21,121 nt of DNA. Origin: an uncultured Collinsella sp. (GTDB lineage: Bacteria > Actinomycetota > Coriobacteriia > Coriobacteriales > Coriobacteriaceae). Positions 6,942 to 14,520 of this stretch are shown piece by piece. The notes under the pieces are model-generated. The model was not told where the DNA came from. It did no database searches and worked only from the letters and a program-made list of their open reading frames with translations. The position numbers were made by a program, and so were the translations under genes. The stretch covers positions 1 to 21,121 of the forward strand of contig CABULX010000027.1 of the NCBI GenBank assembly GCA_902492545.1, given 5' to 3'. Each line of letters starts with the position of its first letter. Positions within the stretch are counted from its first letter, which is position 1.

Positions 6942-8246
6942 ATGGCCACCACATCGCTTCGGACTATTATTTGCGGTGTACCCGCAGGAACGCTCATGCA
7001 AGATGAGAGCGGTCTGGTCAGTTTTGTCTACGATCAAGATTATGACGGGCCAGCCCTATCGACCAACATTCCCGTATCAAATCGCACATACGGCCAACAG
7101 GTCATGAATCCGTACTTGTTTGGTCTTCTACCCGACAGCGAGGATCAGCGAAAGGCGATTGCTGCCGAATTCGACGTTAGACCCAACAATGCCGTTGCGC
7201 TGCTCAGCCATATCGGACTCGACTGTCCGGGCGGAGTGCAGTTTTGCGCCGAAGAAGATATCGACGCCGTCTTGCATCGCACTGGCGAATACCGCCCTAT
7301 AGACGACCACGAGATTGCCTTGCGCCTCAAGTCGATCAAGGATGACCGCGAGACATCGTGGATGGGCTTAGATGAAAGTTGGTCACTTGGAGGCAACCAG
7401 GGCAAGTTCGCACTCGCGCTCATAGACAGTCGCTGGTGCGAATGCCTAGGCTCCTCGCCCACGACGCATATTTTCAAAAATGGTGTTATCGGATTTAAAC
7501 TCGAGGCTCTTAATGAGTTCGTCTGCATGAAAAGCGCCCAGCGCGCGGGTATCGCAACGGCGAACGTTGAGTATCGCTTATTTGAGGACGAACCCGCCCT
7601 CATTGTTGAGCGATATGACCGCGTGAAAGTCAAAGACGGAACAATCATGCGTCTACATCAAGAAGACCTCTGTCAGGCCCTTGGAGTGATGCCCGCTCAA
7701 AAGTACACAGCAGACGGCGGCCCGACCGCACGCGATATTCAGGAACTCCTCGTCAATACGAGTCATCATCAACTTAACCTGTATCTGTTTACGCAGATTC
7801 TCTTCTTTAACGCCATCATCGGCGCACCGGACGCGCATGCGAAGAACTATTCCCTGCTTCTTGGAAACGGCGACACAGCTATGATGGCCCGTATGTATGA
7901 CGTTGCATCGGGGCTGGCATACGAACGCATGCGGCGAAAAGCGCGCCTTGCCATGAGCGTTGGCGGCGAAAATCGTGTGGGGCGCATCGGTCCAGGCGCT
8001 ATCCGTCGATACCACGGTATGGGCGACCCCGCGCTGGAGGCGGCGCTCACCGATGCCGGGCTATCCGAGAAGTTTTGCTTTGCGACCATGATGGACCTCG
8101 CCTACGAGGTACCCGTTTGCATGGAAGAGGTCATGGACGAATACGCCGACCTGCCCGGCATGGCGGACCTGCGCGAGCATATGCTCGGCCCCGTCCGTGA
8201 AAACTGCCAGCGCACCCTCGACCTCATCAAGGCGGATATGGGCTAG
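6942..8246 (+). CDS. hipA: HipA-type serine/threonine kinase toxin
   Basis: This 434-residue protein has the HipA kinase fold and length (E. coli HipA is 440). In E. coli HipA phosphorylates glutamyl-tRNA synthetase and causes growth arrest; the target here is unknown. The N-terminal couple_hipA domain (about 1-110) is followed by the P-loop-like SLGGNQGKFAL with S148, equivalent to the autophosphorylated S150. Next come THIFK (K179, ATP-binding lysine), IVERYDR (221-227), RLHQEDLCQALG (237-248), the catalytic DAHAKN (D297, N302) and the metal-binding YDVASG (D320). All active-site elements are intact, so the kinase is probably functional. It is translated from an ATG preceded by GGGAGG and shares the hipB promoter. 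A strong hairpin follows. Confidence 0.93.
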   Translation: MATTSLRTIICGVPAGTLMQDESGLVSFVYDQDYDGPALSTNIPVSNRTYGQQVMNPYLFGLLPDSEDQRKAIAAEFDVRPNNAVALLSHIGLDCPGGVQFCAEEDIDAVLHRTGEYRPIDDHEIALRLKSIKDDRETSWMGLDESWSLGGNQGKFALALIDSRWCECLGSSPTTHIFKNGVIGFKLEALNEFVCMKSAQRAGIATANVEYRLFEDEPALIVERYDRVKVKDGTIMRLHQEDLCQALGVMPAQKYTADGGPTARDIQELLVNTSHHQLNLYLFTQILFFNAIIGAPDAHAKNYSLLLGNGDTAMMARMYDVASGLAYERMRRKARLAMSVGGENRVGRIGPGAIRRYHGMGDPALEAALTDAGLSEKFCFATMMDLAYEVPVCMEEVMDEYADLPGMADLREHMLGPVRENCQRTLDLIKADMG

Positions 8247-8276
8247 GTGGCGGCAAATTCCCATTTCCCGAAAGAA

Positions 8277-8317
8277 GAGAGGGGGCACCCATCGCAAAAG
8301 CTCGGGTGCCCCCTCTC
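8277..8317. terminator. Shared terminator between hipA and pepD
   Basis: A perfect 14-bp GC-rich stem has arms at 8277-8290 and 8304-8317 with a 13-nt loop. It lies between the convergent genes hipA (plus) and pepD (minus, stop at 8373), so it can serve both. Neither side has a long U-tract, though the minus-strand side continues with TCTTTC. Confidence 0.75.
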
Positions 8318-8372
8318 ATAATGTCATTTGCAATCCGCTAGCACGTGGCTCGGACTGCTGCTAGCGCAACCT

Positions 8373-9830
8373 TTACGCAGCGAGGCGCTTGAGGACGTCG
8401 ATGAGCAGCTCGTAGAAGCGCTCGGCAGAAGCGAGCTCCATGCTCTCGTCCGGGGTGTGGACATCGGAGAGCGTCGGGCCCACGGCGATGGCGTCCAGGC
8501 CGTGCAGGGCCTCGGCAAACAGGCCGCACTCAAGGCCGGCGTGAATGGACTCGATGCGCAGCTCGGAGCCAAAGAGCTCGCGATAGCTCTCGACAAAGAT
8601 GTCGCGGACCGGCGAATGCTCGGCATAGCTCCAACCGGGATACTCGAACTCAAACTTGGCGTCGAAGCCCAAGACATCGGCCAGCGTCTGCAGGCGGTCC
8701 TTGAACTCGTTCTGCAGCGAGGTGATCGAGGAGCGCGGGGACAGCATAATCTTGACCTGGTCGTCAGAGGTGGCAACCACGCCGATGTTGGAGGAAACCT
8801 CGACGGAGCCGTCAGTGGCGACGTTGCGGCGAATCACGCCGTTAGGGGCAAGACGCAGGGCGCGGATGAGGGCAAGCGCGGACTTCTGGTCCATGGCCTC
8901 GACCTCGGCGTCGTCGGCAATCTCGACGGTGCAGGTAAAGCCGGGGTCGAAGACCTCGAGCTCGGCGGTGACGTCGGCGATGATGCCCCTTGCGATCTCG
9001 GCCGCGGCCTCGGCGGCAGCGTGGTCGGCGTAGACCAGAACAGCCTTGCACTCACGGTTGATGGCGTTGTCCTTGGTGCCGCCGTTAAAGCTAACGATGG
9101 CGGGCTCGCCGGCAACCATCAGGCGGTCGATGATGCGGGCCATGATGAGGTTGCCGTTGCCGCGCTCCAGATTGATATCGCTGCCGGAGTGGCCGCCCAG
9201 CAGGCCGGAGATGTCGAGCGTGAGGGTGCTACCGGTCTTGTGCTCGCGCGCGATCGGGCAGGTGTAGGTAACGACAACGCCGCCGGCGCAGCTAACGGTG
9301 GCAACGCCCTCTTCCTCAGAGTCGAGGTTAATCATGGTGCGGGCGCTAATCTGGGACTTGTCGAGCGTCTCGGCGCCGACCAGGCCAGTCTCCTCGTCGG
9401 TGGTGAATACGCACTCGAGGGCCGGATGGGCAATCGAATCGTCGTTGAGCACGGTAAGCATAAGCGCGACGGCGATACCGTTGTCGGCGCCCAGAGTGGT
9501 GCCGTTAGCGGTGAGGACGCCGTCCTTGACGACCAGATCGATACCATCGGTCGTAAAGTCGTGCTCGACGGAACCCAGCTTGTCGCACACCATATCGATA
9601 TGGCCCTGCAGCATCACGGTCGGGGCATTCTCGGCACCGGCAGATGCGGGCTTGCGAATGATAACGTTGTAGACCTCGTCCTGGTACACATCGAGGCCGC
9701 GCTCCTTGGCAAACGCAACCAGGAAATCGCTGATGCCCTTCTCGTTGCCAGACCCACGGGGGATCGCGCTGACCTCCTCAAAGAAATGGAACAGCTGGGC
9801 GGGCTCGTAGCCGGTAATCTTGTAGTCCAT
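8373..9830 (-). CDS. pepD: Aminoacyl-histidine (Xaa-His) dipeptidase, M20 family
   Basis: This 485-residue cytosolic M20C metallopeptidase cleaves dipeptides such as Xaa-His and matches PepD length. Metal and catalytic residues are visible: H77 and D79 (LQGHIDMV), bridging D116 (GADNG), catalytic and ligand E146/E147 (TDEETGL), an acidic ligand in NLDSEEEG, and the late histidine in HAGLECGLF. Between the catalytic halves is the inserted lid and dimerisation domain (GLLGGHSGSDINLERGNGN and following). The ATG at 9830 is preferred to a TTG six codons upstream because a perfect AGGAGG lies four bases before it. It is transcribed alone, convergent with hipA and downstream of the PIN toxin operon. 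It supports peptide use, as expected in an amino-acid-fermenting gut anaerobe. Confidence 0.95.
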   Translation of the reverse strand: MDYKITGYEPAQLFHFFEEVSAIPRGSGNEKGISDFLVAFAKERGLDVYQDEVYNVIIRKPASAGAENAPTVMLQGHIDMVCDKLGSVEHDFTTDGIDLVVKDGVLTANGTTLGADNGIAVALMLTVLNDDSIAHPALECVFTTDEETGLVGAETLDKSQISARTMINLDSEEEGVATVSCAGGVVVTYTCPIAREHKTGSTLTLDISGLLGGHSGSDINLERGNGNLIMARIIDRLMVAGEPAIVSFNGGTKDNAINRECKAVLVYADHAAAEAAAEIARGIIADVTAELEVFDPGFTCTVEIADDAEVEAMDQKSALALIRALRLAPNGVIRRNVATDGSVEVSSNIGVVATSDDQVKIMLSPRSSITSLQNEFKDRLQTLADVLGFDAKFEFEYPGWSYAEHSPVRDIFVESYRELFGSELRIESIHAGLECGLFAEALHGLDAIAVGPTLSDVHTPDESMELASAERFYELLIDVLKRLAA

Positions 9831-9913
9831 GGTGCCTCCTTGGCGCAACTGGTTAGACAGTAAGACATGCGCCTTGTATATTCCCAGACTTTACGTGCAT
9901 AAACCAGTCGAAA

Positions 9914-9950
9914 ACGCCGAGCGCCCTCGCATCATCGGCTAACGGCGAGG
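9914..9950 (-). terminator. Weak candidate terminator of the PIN toxin operon with competing fold
   Basis: Downstream of the PIN gene (stop at 9979) the minus strand can form GCCGA/TCGGC (9935-9939 with 9916-9920), followed after one base by TTTT. An alternative stem pairs 9925-9930 with 9945-9950 and would exclude it. The 5-bp core is short, so termination is uncertain. A 16-bp palindrome, CTTTATC-AA-GATAAAG, lies at 9959-9974. The rest of the 148-bp gap before pepD holds only weak -10-like matches. Confidence 0.35.
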
Positions 9951-9978
9951 AAACGCCACTTTATCAAGATAAAGCAGG

Positions 9979-10506
9979 TTAGACGGGCCGTGCCGAAGGG
10001 ACGTTGGACCCTTCAACCAACTTCAACGCCTGTTGAACATTAATGCATACACCATTGGTATGTTTAATGAGATTTTTGTCTTCTGTCACGACGTAATCGG
10101 CATCAATGCGATTGGCGACGCCCAGCATCAGGTCGTCCTCAAAGTCGTTGTGATGATACTTGAACACAAAGGAGTCGAAGACCTCGTCTGCACCGACCGA
10201 GGCAATAATCGACTTTTGCCGAATCAGGCGAACACACGCCCACGCTGTCTCGTCGGCACCGGCGATGGCTTCGGGAGTGAGAGCCCCCTCACGGCGGGCG
10301 TCGGCCTTCATCGTCCTTCCCAGAATGTAATAGACGTCTTTGACAGACAGGGAGGACGAGAAGAGGACGATATCCTCCGCTTCCGCCGCGCGAGAAAGGA
10401 GCTCGACTATCGGCCTGGTCGCATTCGTACGAGCGAGAAAGTAATCTAGCCAGACGTTCGTGTCGATCAACAGCTTGAGCACACGTTTCGTTCCGACGCC
10501 GCTCAT
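9979..10506 (-). CDS. PIN-domain toxin (putative ribonuclease)
   Basis: This 175-residue PIN-domain protein is probably a metal-dependent RNase acting as the toxin of a toxin-antitoxin pair. The N-terminal LLIDTNVWLDYF supplies the first acidic residue (D15). Further candidates are D57 (SVKDVYY), the cluster NDFEDDLMLG (D121-D125), and the late pair in DADYVVTEDKN (D136, D143). The ATG at 10506 overlaps the antitoxin stop in an ATGA junction, the classic arrangement of co-translated pairs. An upstream in-frame start four codons earlier is possible but less likely. It is somewhat longer than VapC toxins (about 130 residues). Base composition appears lower in GC than clpC and pepD, suggesting acquisition by transfer. 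RNA target unknown. Confidence 0.85.
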   Translation of the reverse strand: MSGVGTKRVLKLLIDTNVWLDYFLARTNATRPIVELLSRAAEAEDIVLFSSSLSVKDVYYILGRTMKADARREGALTPEAIAGADETAWACVRLIRQKSIIASVGADEVFDSFVFKYHHNDFEDDLMLGVANRIDADYVVTEDKNLIKHTNGVCINVQQALKLVEGSNVPSARPV

Positions 10507-10871
10507 AATTCGATCCAATCGCTGAATCTCTCGCTCATCATTTGATCGTATAACTCGTCGTAATCAAAGGCTTCATCGGGGCTCGGCCTCTGAATCGAGA
10601 ACCGCTCATAAAAATTCGAAATTAACGCAGCCCCTTCCGAGACGCGGGACGATCTCGCCTTCGATCGTATGTCGTCAGGCAGGACTTCGTCATCATTCTT
10701 TTTTGCGACGGGCATATGACCGTTCTCGGTCAAGTACTGCCACAGCTCCCTCACAGCTTGTGACGGCGTCATGCCAATATGAGTCAGTACGGCGTCTCCT
10801 GCCTCTTTGAGCTGGCGATCTATACGCACGTTCATCTGAACTGGCCGCGTGTCGAGTATTGATGTAGGCAT
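10503..10871 (-). CDS. RelB/DinJ-family antitoxin
   Basis: This 122-residue protein has an N-terminal ribbon-helix-helix of RelB/DinJ type: the strand MNVRIDRQLKEAGD (13-26) followed by the helix pair around VLTHIGMTPSQAVRELWQYL (28-47). It should bind the palindrome upstream of its own gene. The C-terminal part, rich in acidic and aromatic residues (DEAFDYDELYDQMM), is the likely toxin-binding segment. The ATG at 10871 is chosen over a more distal codon at 10931 because AAGGAG precedes it and the longer version would read through the operator. RelB/DinJ antitoxins are usually paired with RelE/YafQ toxins; the PIN partner here is a less usual combination. Confidence 0.82.
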   Translation of the reverse strand: MPTSILDTRPVQMNVRIDRQLKEAGDAVLTHIGMTPSQAVRELWQYLTENGHMPVAKKNDDEVLPDDIRSKARSSRVSEGAALISNFYERFSIQRPSPDEAFDYDELYDQMMSERFSDWIEL

Positions 10872-10882
10872 ATCAACTCCTT

Positions 10883-10913
10883 TGCTATACTGAATCTCAA
10901 TTTCAGTATAGCA
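10883..10913 (-). promoter_or_regulatory. Palindromic operator of the RelB/DinJ-PIN operon
   Basis: A perfect 12-bp inverted repeat (TGCTATACTGAA at 10883-10894 and its complement at 10902-10913, 7-bp spacer) lies 12 bp upstream of the antitoxin start. Each arm contains TATACT on one strand, a good -10 hexamer, so operator and promoter probably coincide. Autorepression by the ribbon-helix-helix antitoxin is inferred from its position. Confidence 0.75.
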
Positions 10914-10940
10914 CGGCAGATTGAAGCACATTTCAATAGA

Positions 10941-10975
10941 AACGGGGGCGCCTCCTTATCGGAAACGCCCCCGTT
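10941..10975 (-). terminator. Terminator of clpC
   Basis: A 10-bp GC-rich stem has arms at 10941-10950 and 10966-10975 with a 15-nt loop containing a further 3-bp pairing. On the minus strand it follows the clpC stop (10996) by about 20 bp. The 3' side reads TTTCTATT, a weak U-tract. It insulates clpC from the toxin-antitoxin operon. Confidence 0.65.
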
Positions 10976-10995
10976 ATACAAGGTATGTTTAATCC

Positions 10996-13638
10996 CTACA
11001 GCGCGCCGGAACCGGCTTGCATCATGCCGCCGGGGCCCGAGGTCACGCCGCCGCTCACGGGCGCGGCGTTGCCGGTGTGCGGTGCCGCCGGGGCGGTATC
11101 GCCACCGAGCGTGCCCGCCGGACGCGGTGCCGGGATCTCGCCCGTGCCGTGGCTAAAGACAAACTTGCCATCGGCCACGTCGCACAGGACGGTATCGCCC
11201 TCGCCCCACTCGCCGGCCAGGAGCTCCTCGGACAGCGGGTCCTCGATGAGCTTTTGAATAGCACGGCGCAGCGGACGCGCACCGTTGGTGAGGTCGGTGC
11301 CCTCGGCCACGATCTTGTCATAGGCCGCATCGGTGAGCTTGATGTTCATGCCGTTTGCGATCAGGCGCTGGCGCAGGTCGTCCACCAGCAGGTGCGCGAT
11401 CTTGGTCAGGTTCTCGCCCGAAAGCTTCTGGAACACCACGATGTCGTCGATACGGTTGAGCAGCTCGGGGCGGAACAGGCGCTTAAGTTCGCCCATCGCG
11501 CGGCCGCGGATCTCACTCGAGGTAAGGCCCTGCTCACCGGTGGTGCCAAAACCGACGCTCGCATCCTGCGCGATCTCGCGGGCGCCCACGTTGGACGTCA
11601 TGATAATCACGGTATTGCGGAAGTCGACCGTCTTGCCCTGGCTATCGGTCAGACGGCCCTCCTCCAACACCTGCAGCAGGATATTGAAGATGTCGGGGTG
11701 CGCCTTCTCGATCTCGTCGAACAGCACGACCGAGTACGGGTGACGACGAACGGCCTTGGTAAGCTGACCGCCCTCGTCGTGGCCCACGTAACCCGGAGGG
11801 CTACCGATGAGCTTGGAGACCTCAAACTCGCTACCGAACTCGGACATGTCGAAGCTGATGAGCGCGTCCTTGCTGCCAAAGAGGTACTCGGCGAGCGTCT
11901 TGGCGAGCTCGGTCTTGCCCGTGCCGGTGGGACCCAGGAAGATAAAGCTGCCGCCGGGGCGACGCGGATCCTTGAGCGGCGAGCGGCTGCGGCGCACGGC
12001 CTTGGCGACGGCCTCGACAGCCTCGTCCTGGCCGATGATGCGGGTCTTGAGCACGCTTTCGGTCTGCAGCAGGCGCCGGCTCTCGCTCTCGGTGAGCGAG
12101 GAAACCGGCACGCCAGAGGTCACGGACACGATGTCGGCAATCTGGGCGACGTCGATGGTGAGCGGGCTGGCGTCGAGCTCGGCGGTCCAGGCGGCCTTGG
12201 CCTCGGCGAGCTCAATCTCGGCGGCCTTCTGCTGCTCGGTGATCTCGGCGGCCTTGTTCATGTCGTCGCTCTCGGTGGCCTCCTGCGCGGCGGCCTTGAG
12301 CTCCTCTATGCGATGCTCGGCCTCGCGCACCGGCTCGGGCGCGCGGTTGGCGGCGATGCGGGCGCGGGCGCCGGCCTCGTCAATGAGGTCGATGGCCTTA
12401 TCGGGCAGGAAGCGATCCTGGATGTAGCGGTTGGAAAGGTTCGCGGCGGCCTCGATAGCACCCTGCGTATAGCGCACATGGTGGTGCTCCTCGTAGCGCG
12501 GCTTGAGCGCGGTCAGGATCTTGACCGTGTCCTCGACGCTCGGCTCCTCGACATCGATGGTCTGGAAGCGACGCTCGAAGGCCGGGTCCTTGGTGAGGTA
12601 CTTGCGGAATTCCTCGGCCGTGGTGGCGCCGATAATCTGGAAGGCACCGCGCGCAAGCACGGGCTTGAGCATGGAGCTCGCGTCGATGGAACCCTCGGCA
12701 GAACCGGCACCGATGATGGTGTGCATCTCGTCGATAAACAGGATGACGTCATCGGCTTCGGTGGCCTCCTGGATCACGTTCTTGAGGCGCTCCTCAAACT
12801 CGCCGCGATACTTGGCACCCGCCACGAGGCCCGGCAGGTCGAGCGTCCAGATATTCTGGTTCATGAGGTTCTCGGGCACGTTGCCGGCTGCAATCTGCTG
12901 AGCCAAGCCCTCGACGATGGCCGTCTTGCCCACGCCGGGGTCGCCCAGAATGAGCGGGTTGTTCTTGGTGCGGCGCGAAAGAATTTCCATCATACGCTGG
13001 ACTTCCTTTTCGCGACCAATTACAGGGTCGAGCTCGCCGTCGCGCGCCTTCTGTGTGAGGTTGGTCGCGAACTGCTTGAGCGTATCGGTGCCACTCCCCT
13101 TTTGCTGAGAGGCATCCGAGCCGCTAAAGAACGGCAGGCCCGCACCGGGACGACCAGCACCGGCGCCGGCGAGCGGACGCTTCTTGTCCTGGTCCTTGGC
13201 GGTGAGTTTCTCGATAGCCTTTTTGATGGAGGCGGACGACACACCTAGGCGCATGAGGATGTCCATGGCCATGCCGTTGCCCTCTTCGACGATGCCGATC
13301 AGCAAGTGCTCGGTCGACACGTAGGTCTGGTTGTTCTCACGCGCCACACGGAATGAACGCTCCATCACGCTAATGACGAGCGGCGTAAAGGCGAGCTTGG
13401 CCGCCTCGGTCTCCTCGCAGGGCTCGGGAACCGTGGTCTGGACCTCTTTGAGGGTATCCATGATGTCATCGTAGGAGATGTCGAGCGAACGCAGTGCCTC
13501 GGCGGCAATGCCCTCGTCCTCCTTGGCAAGCGCGAGCAGCAGGTGCTCGGTGCCCACCTTATTTGAATGAAGATCAAGCGCCTCTTGCTTGGCCATGGAC
13601 ATGACCTTACGCGCGCGATCGGTAAATCTATCTAACAT
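10996..13638 (-). CDS. clpC: ATP-dependent Clp protease ATP-binding subunit ClpC
   Basis: This 880-residue AAA+ unfoldase feeds substrates to ClpP. It has two N-terminal Clp-N repeats (about 1-145), a Gly-rich linker (156-185), and AAA+ domain 1 with Walker A GDPGVGKT (232-239) and Walker B ILFIDE (299-304). A coiled-coil middle domain follows at about 432-485, then AAA+ domain 2 with Walker A GPTGTGKT (569-576) and Walker B VVLFDE (637-642). The VGF tripeptide at 695-697 matches the ClpP-docking loop. After residue 830 there is a Pro/Gly/Ala-rich tail of about 50 residues. The ATG at 13638 (MLDRFTDRARKV) fits the family; an upstream in-frame codon at 13671 is rejected. AAGGAAA provides the ribosome site. 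No McsA/McsB or CtsR gene adjoins it, unlike in Bacillus. Confidence 0.97.
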   Translation of the reverse strand: MLDRFTDRARKVMSMAKQEALDLHSNKVGTEHLLLALAKEDEGIAAEALRSLDISYDDIMDTLKEVQTTVPEPCEETEAAKLAFTPLVISVMERSFRVARENNQTYVSTEHLLIGIVEEGNGMAMDILMRLGVSSASIKKAIEKLTAKDQDKKRPLAGAGAGRPGAGLPFFSGSDASQQKGSGTDTLKQFATNLTQKARDGELDPVIGREKEVQRMMEILSRRTKNNPLILGDPGVGKTAIVEGLAQQIAAGNVPENLMNQNIWTLDLPGLVAGAKYRGEFEERLKNVIQEATEADDVILFIDEMHTIIGAGSAEGSIDASSMLKPVLARGAFQIIGATTAEEFRKYLTKDPAFERRFQTIDVEEPSVEDTVKILTALKPRYEEHHHVRYTQGAIEAAANLSNRYIQDRFLPDKAIDLIDEAGARARIAANRAPEPVREAEHRIEELKAAAQEATESDDMNKAAEITEQQKAAEIELAEAKAAWTAELDASPLTIDVAQIADIVSVTSGVPVSSLTESESRRLLQTESVLKTRIIGQDEAVEAVAKAVRRSRSPLKDPRRPGGSFIFLGPTGTGKTELAKTLAEYLFGSKDALISFDMSEFGSEFEVSKLIGSPPGYVGHDEGGQLTKAVRRHPYSVVLFDEIEKAHPDIFNILLQVLEEGRLTDSQGKTVDFRNTVIIMTSNVGAREIAQDASVGFGTTGEQGLTSSEIRGRAMGELKRLFRPELLNRIDDIVVFQKLSGENLTKIAHLLVDDLRQRLIANGMNIKLTDAAYDKIVAEGTDLTNGARPLRRAIQKLIEDPLSEELLAGEWGEGDTVLCDVADGKFVFSHGTGEIPAPRPAGTLGGDTAPAAPHTGNAAPVSGGVTSGPGGMMQAGSGAL

Positions 13639-13669
13639 GCTCGTTTCCTTACATGAGTTCATCGAAATC

Positions 13670-13692
13670 AAAACGCCCGCCCGTCGGCGGCG
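13670..13692 (-). terminator. Weak GC-rich hairpin with T-tract between tetR and clpC
   Basis: On the minus strand CGCCGCC (13692-13686) can pair with 13681-13674 with one bulged G, followed by TTTTGATTT (from 13673). It lies 32 bp upstream of the clpC start, so it could stop readthrough from the tetR operon or act in the clpC leader. No CIRCE, HAIR or CtsR-type operator is evident in the 192-bp gap. Confidence 0.35.
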
Positions 13693-13777
13693 CTTTTGTC
13701 TCTTTACCCACAGGTTGTCTATGTTAACAGCTGGAGGAATATCTATAAACCCGGCTCACATGAATGCAGGTTATGAC

Positions 13778-13805
13778 CGCATCGCGGGACTCACCGCGCG
13801 ATGCG
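13778..13805 (-). repeat. 9-bp inverted repeat after the tetR gene
   Basis: CGCATCGCG (13778-13786) and its complement CGCGATGCG (13797-13805) are separated by 10 bp, 26 bp downstream of the tetR stop. No T-tract follows on the minus strand, so it may only stabilise the 3' end of the transcript. Confidence 0.45.
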
Positions 13806-13830
13806 CGACAGGCGCCCCGCAAGAGAAACC

Positions 13831-14520
13831 CTAGGCGTCTTTCACCACGTCGGGACTCGTCGCACGCGATGCGCGATAGGCATCGGCCTCCTTGGAGACG
13901 CGTTCGAGCAGCTCGGATGTATCGACGCCCTCGACTTGCGCGACCGTTTCCACCGTCTGCATGGCGACCGCCCTCAGGTACGCGCACGCGCTGTCCCCCA
14001 GCTGCTCGAGGTCTATCTCCTCGCCGCCCTCCCGGGCAAAGCCGACCGCCATCACAAAGCCCATGATGCCCGAGACCAGAAAGCCCACCGCAAAGCTCGA
14101 ATCTGCCTTGAGCTCTTCTCCGTCGGGGTGGACGATCTCTCTCACGCGGTCGATGATGATCGTATGAATGCCCTGCACGACCTGCTCGGCGGCACCCGCC
14201 CTCATGGTGATGACGATGCGCCGCAGCAGGCAGCGGACGTCGCGCCGGTCGAACGCCGAAAGGTCGCCCTCGCTCGAAAAATGCCAGAGGGCATCGGTGA
14301 TGAGCTCGTTATCCTGCAGCAGCTGGGCTATGGCGATGGCGACGAGTTCATCGAAATCGTGAAAATAGTAGTAAAACGTTCCGCGATTGCACTGGGCGGC
14401 GCGGGTCACCTCGCCAACCGACAGCTCGAAGATGCTGTTGTTCTCGATGAGCTCCCAAAACGCCTCGATGATACGGGTGCGTGCATCGGGCGCATCGGCG
14501 TCCTTACGCGGTCTCGCCAT
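13831..14520 (-). CDS. TetR/AcrR-family transcriptional regulator
   Basis: This 229-residue protein has an N-terminal TetR helix-turn-helix (about residues 15-60: a RIIEAFWELIENN helix, SVGEVTRAAQCNRGTFYYYF recognition region, then HDFDELV). A helical ligand-binding domain follows, with a hydrophobic stretch near SFAVGFLVSGIMGFVMAVGF. It probably represses the overlapping activase operon through the 21-bp palindrome at 18993-19013. The ATG (MARPRK) is typical for the family; a GTG three codons upstream is an alternative. The start lies 17 bp inside the 3' end of the 1479-residue activase gene, so regulator and enzyme are co-transcribed and coupled. Its ligand is unknown, but an acyl-CoA or redox-linked metabolite would fit the neighbour. 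Confidence 0.9.
   Translation of the reverse strand: MARPRKDADAPDARTRIIEAFWELIENNSIFELSVGEVTRAAQCNRGTFYYYFHDFDELVAIAIAQLLQDNELITDALWHFSSEGDLSAFDRRDVRCLLRRIVITMRAGAAEQVVQGIHTIIIDRVREIVHPDGEELKADSSFAVGFLVSGIMGFVMAVGFAREGGEEIDLEQLGDSACAYLRAVAMQTVETVAQVEGVDTSELLERVSKEADAYRASRATSPDVVKDA

Noticed and set aside
6652..7107. A plus-strand alternate frame overlapping the hipB tail, considered as a frameshift continuation
   Set aside because: The hipB frame runs uninterrupted to a stop 3 bp before hipA with the hipA ribosome site in its last codons, so no frameshift is needed.
11017..13248. A 743-codon open frame on the plus strand opposite clpC
   Set aside because: It is fully antisense to an unmistakable ClpC. 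Its Leu/Gly/Ala/His-rich low-complexity translation is typical of the mirror frame of a high-GC gene.
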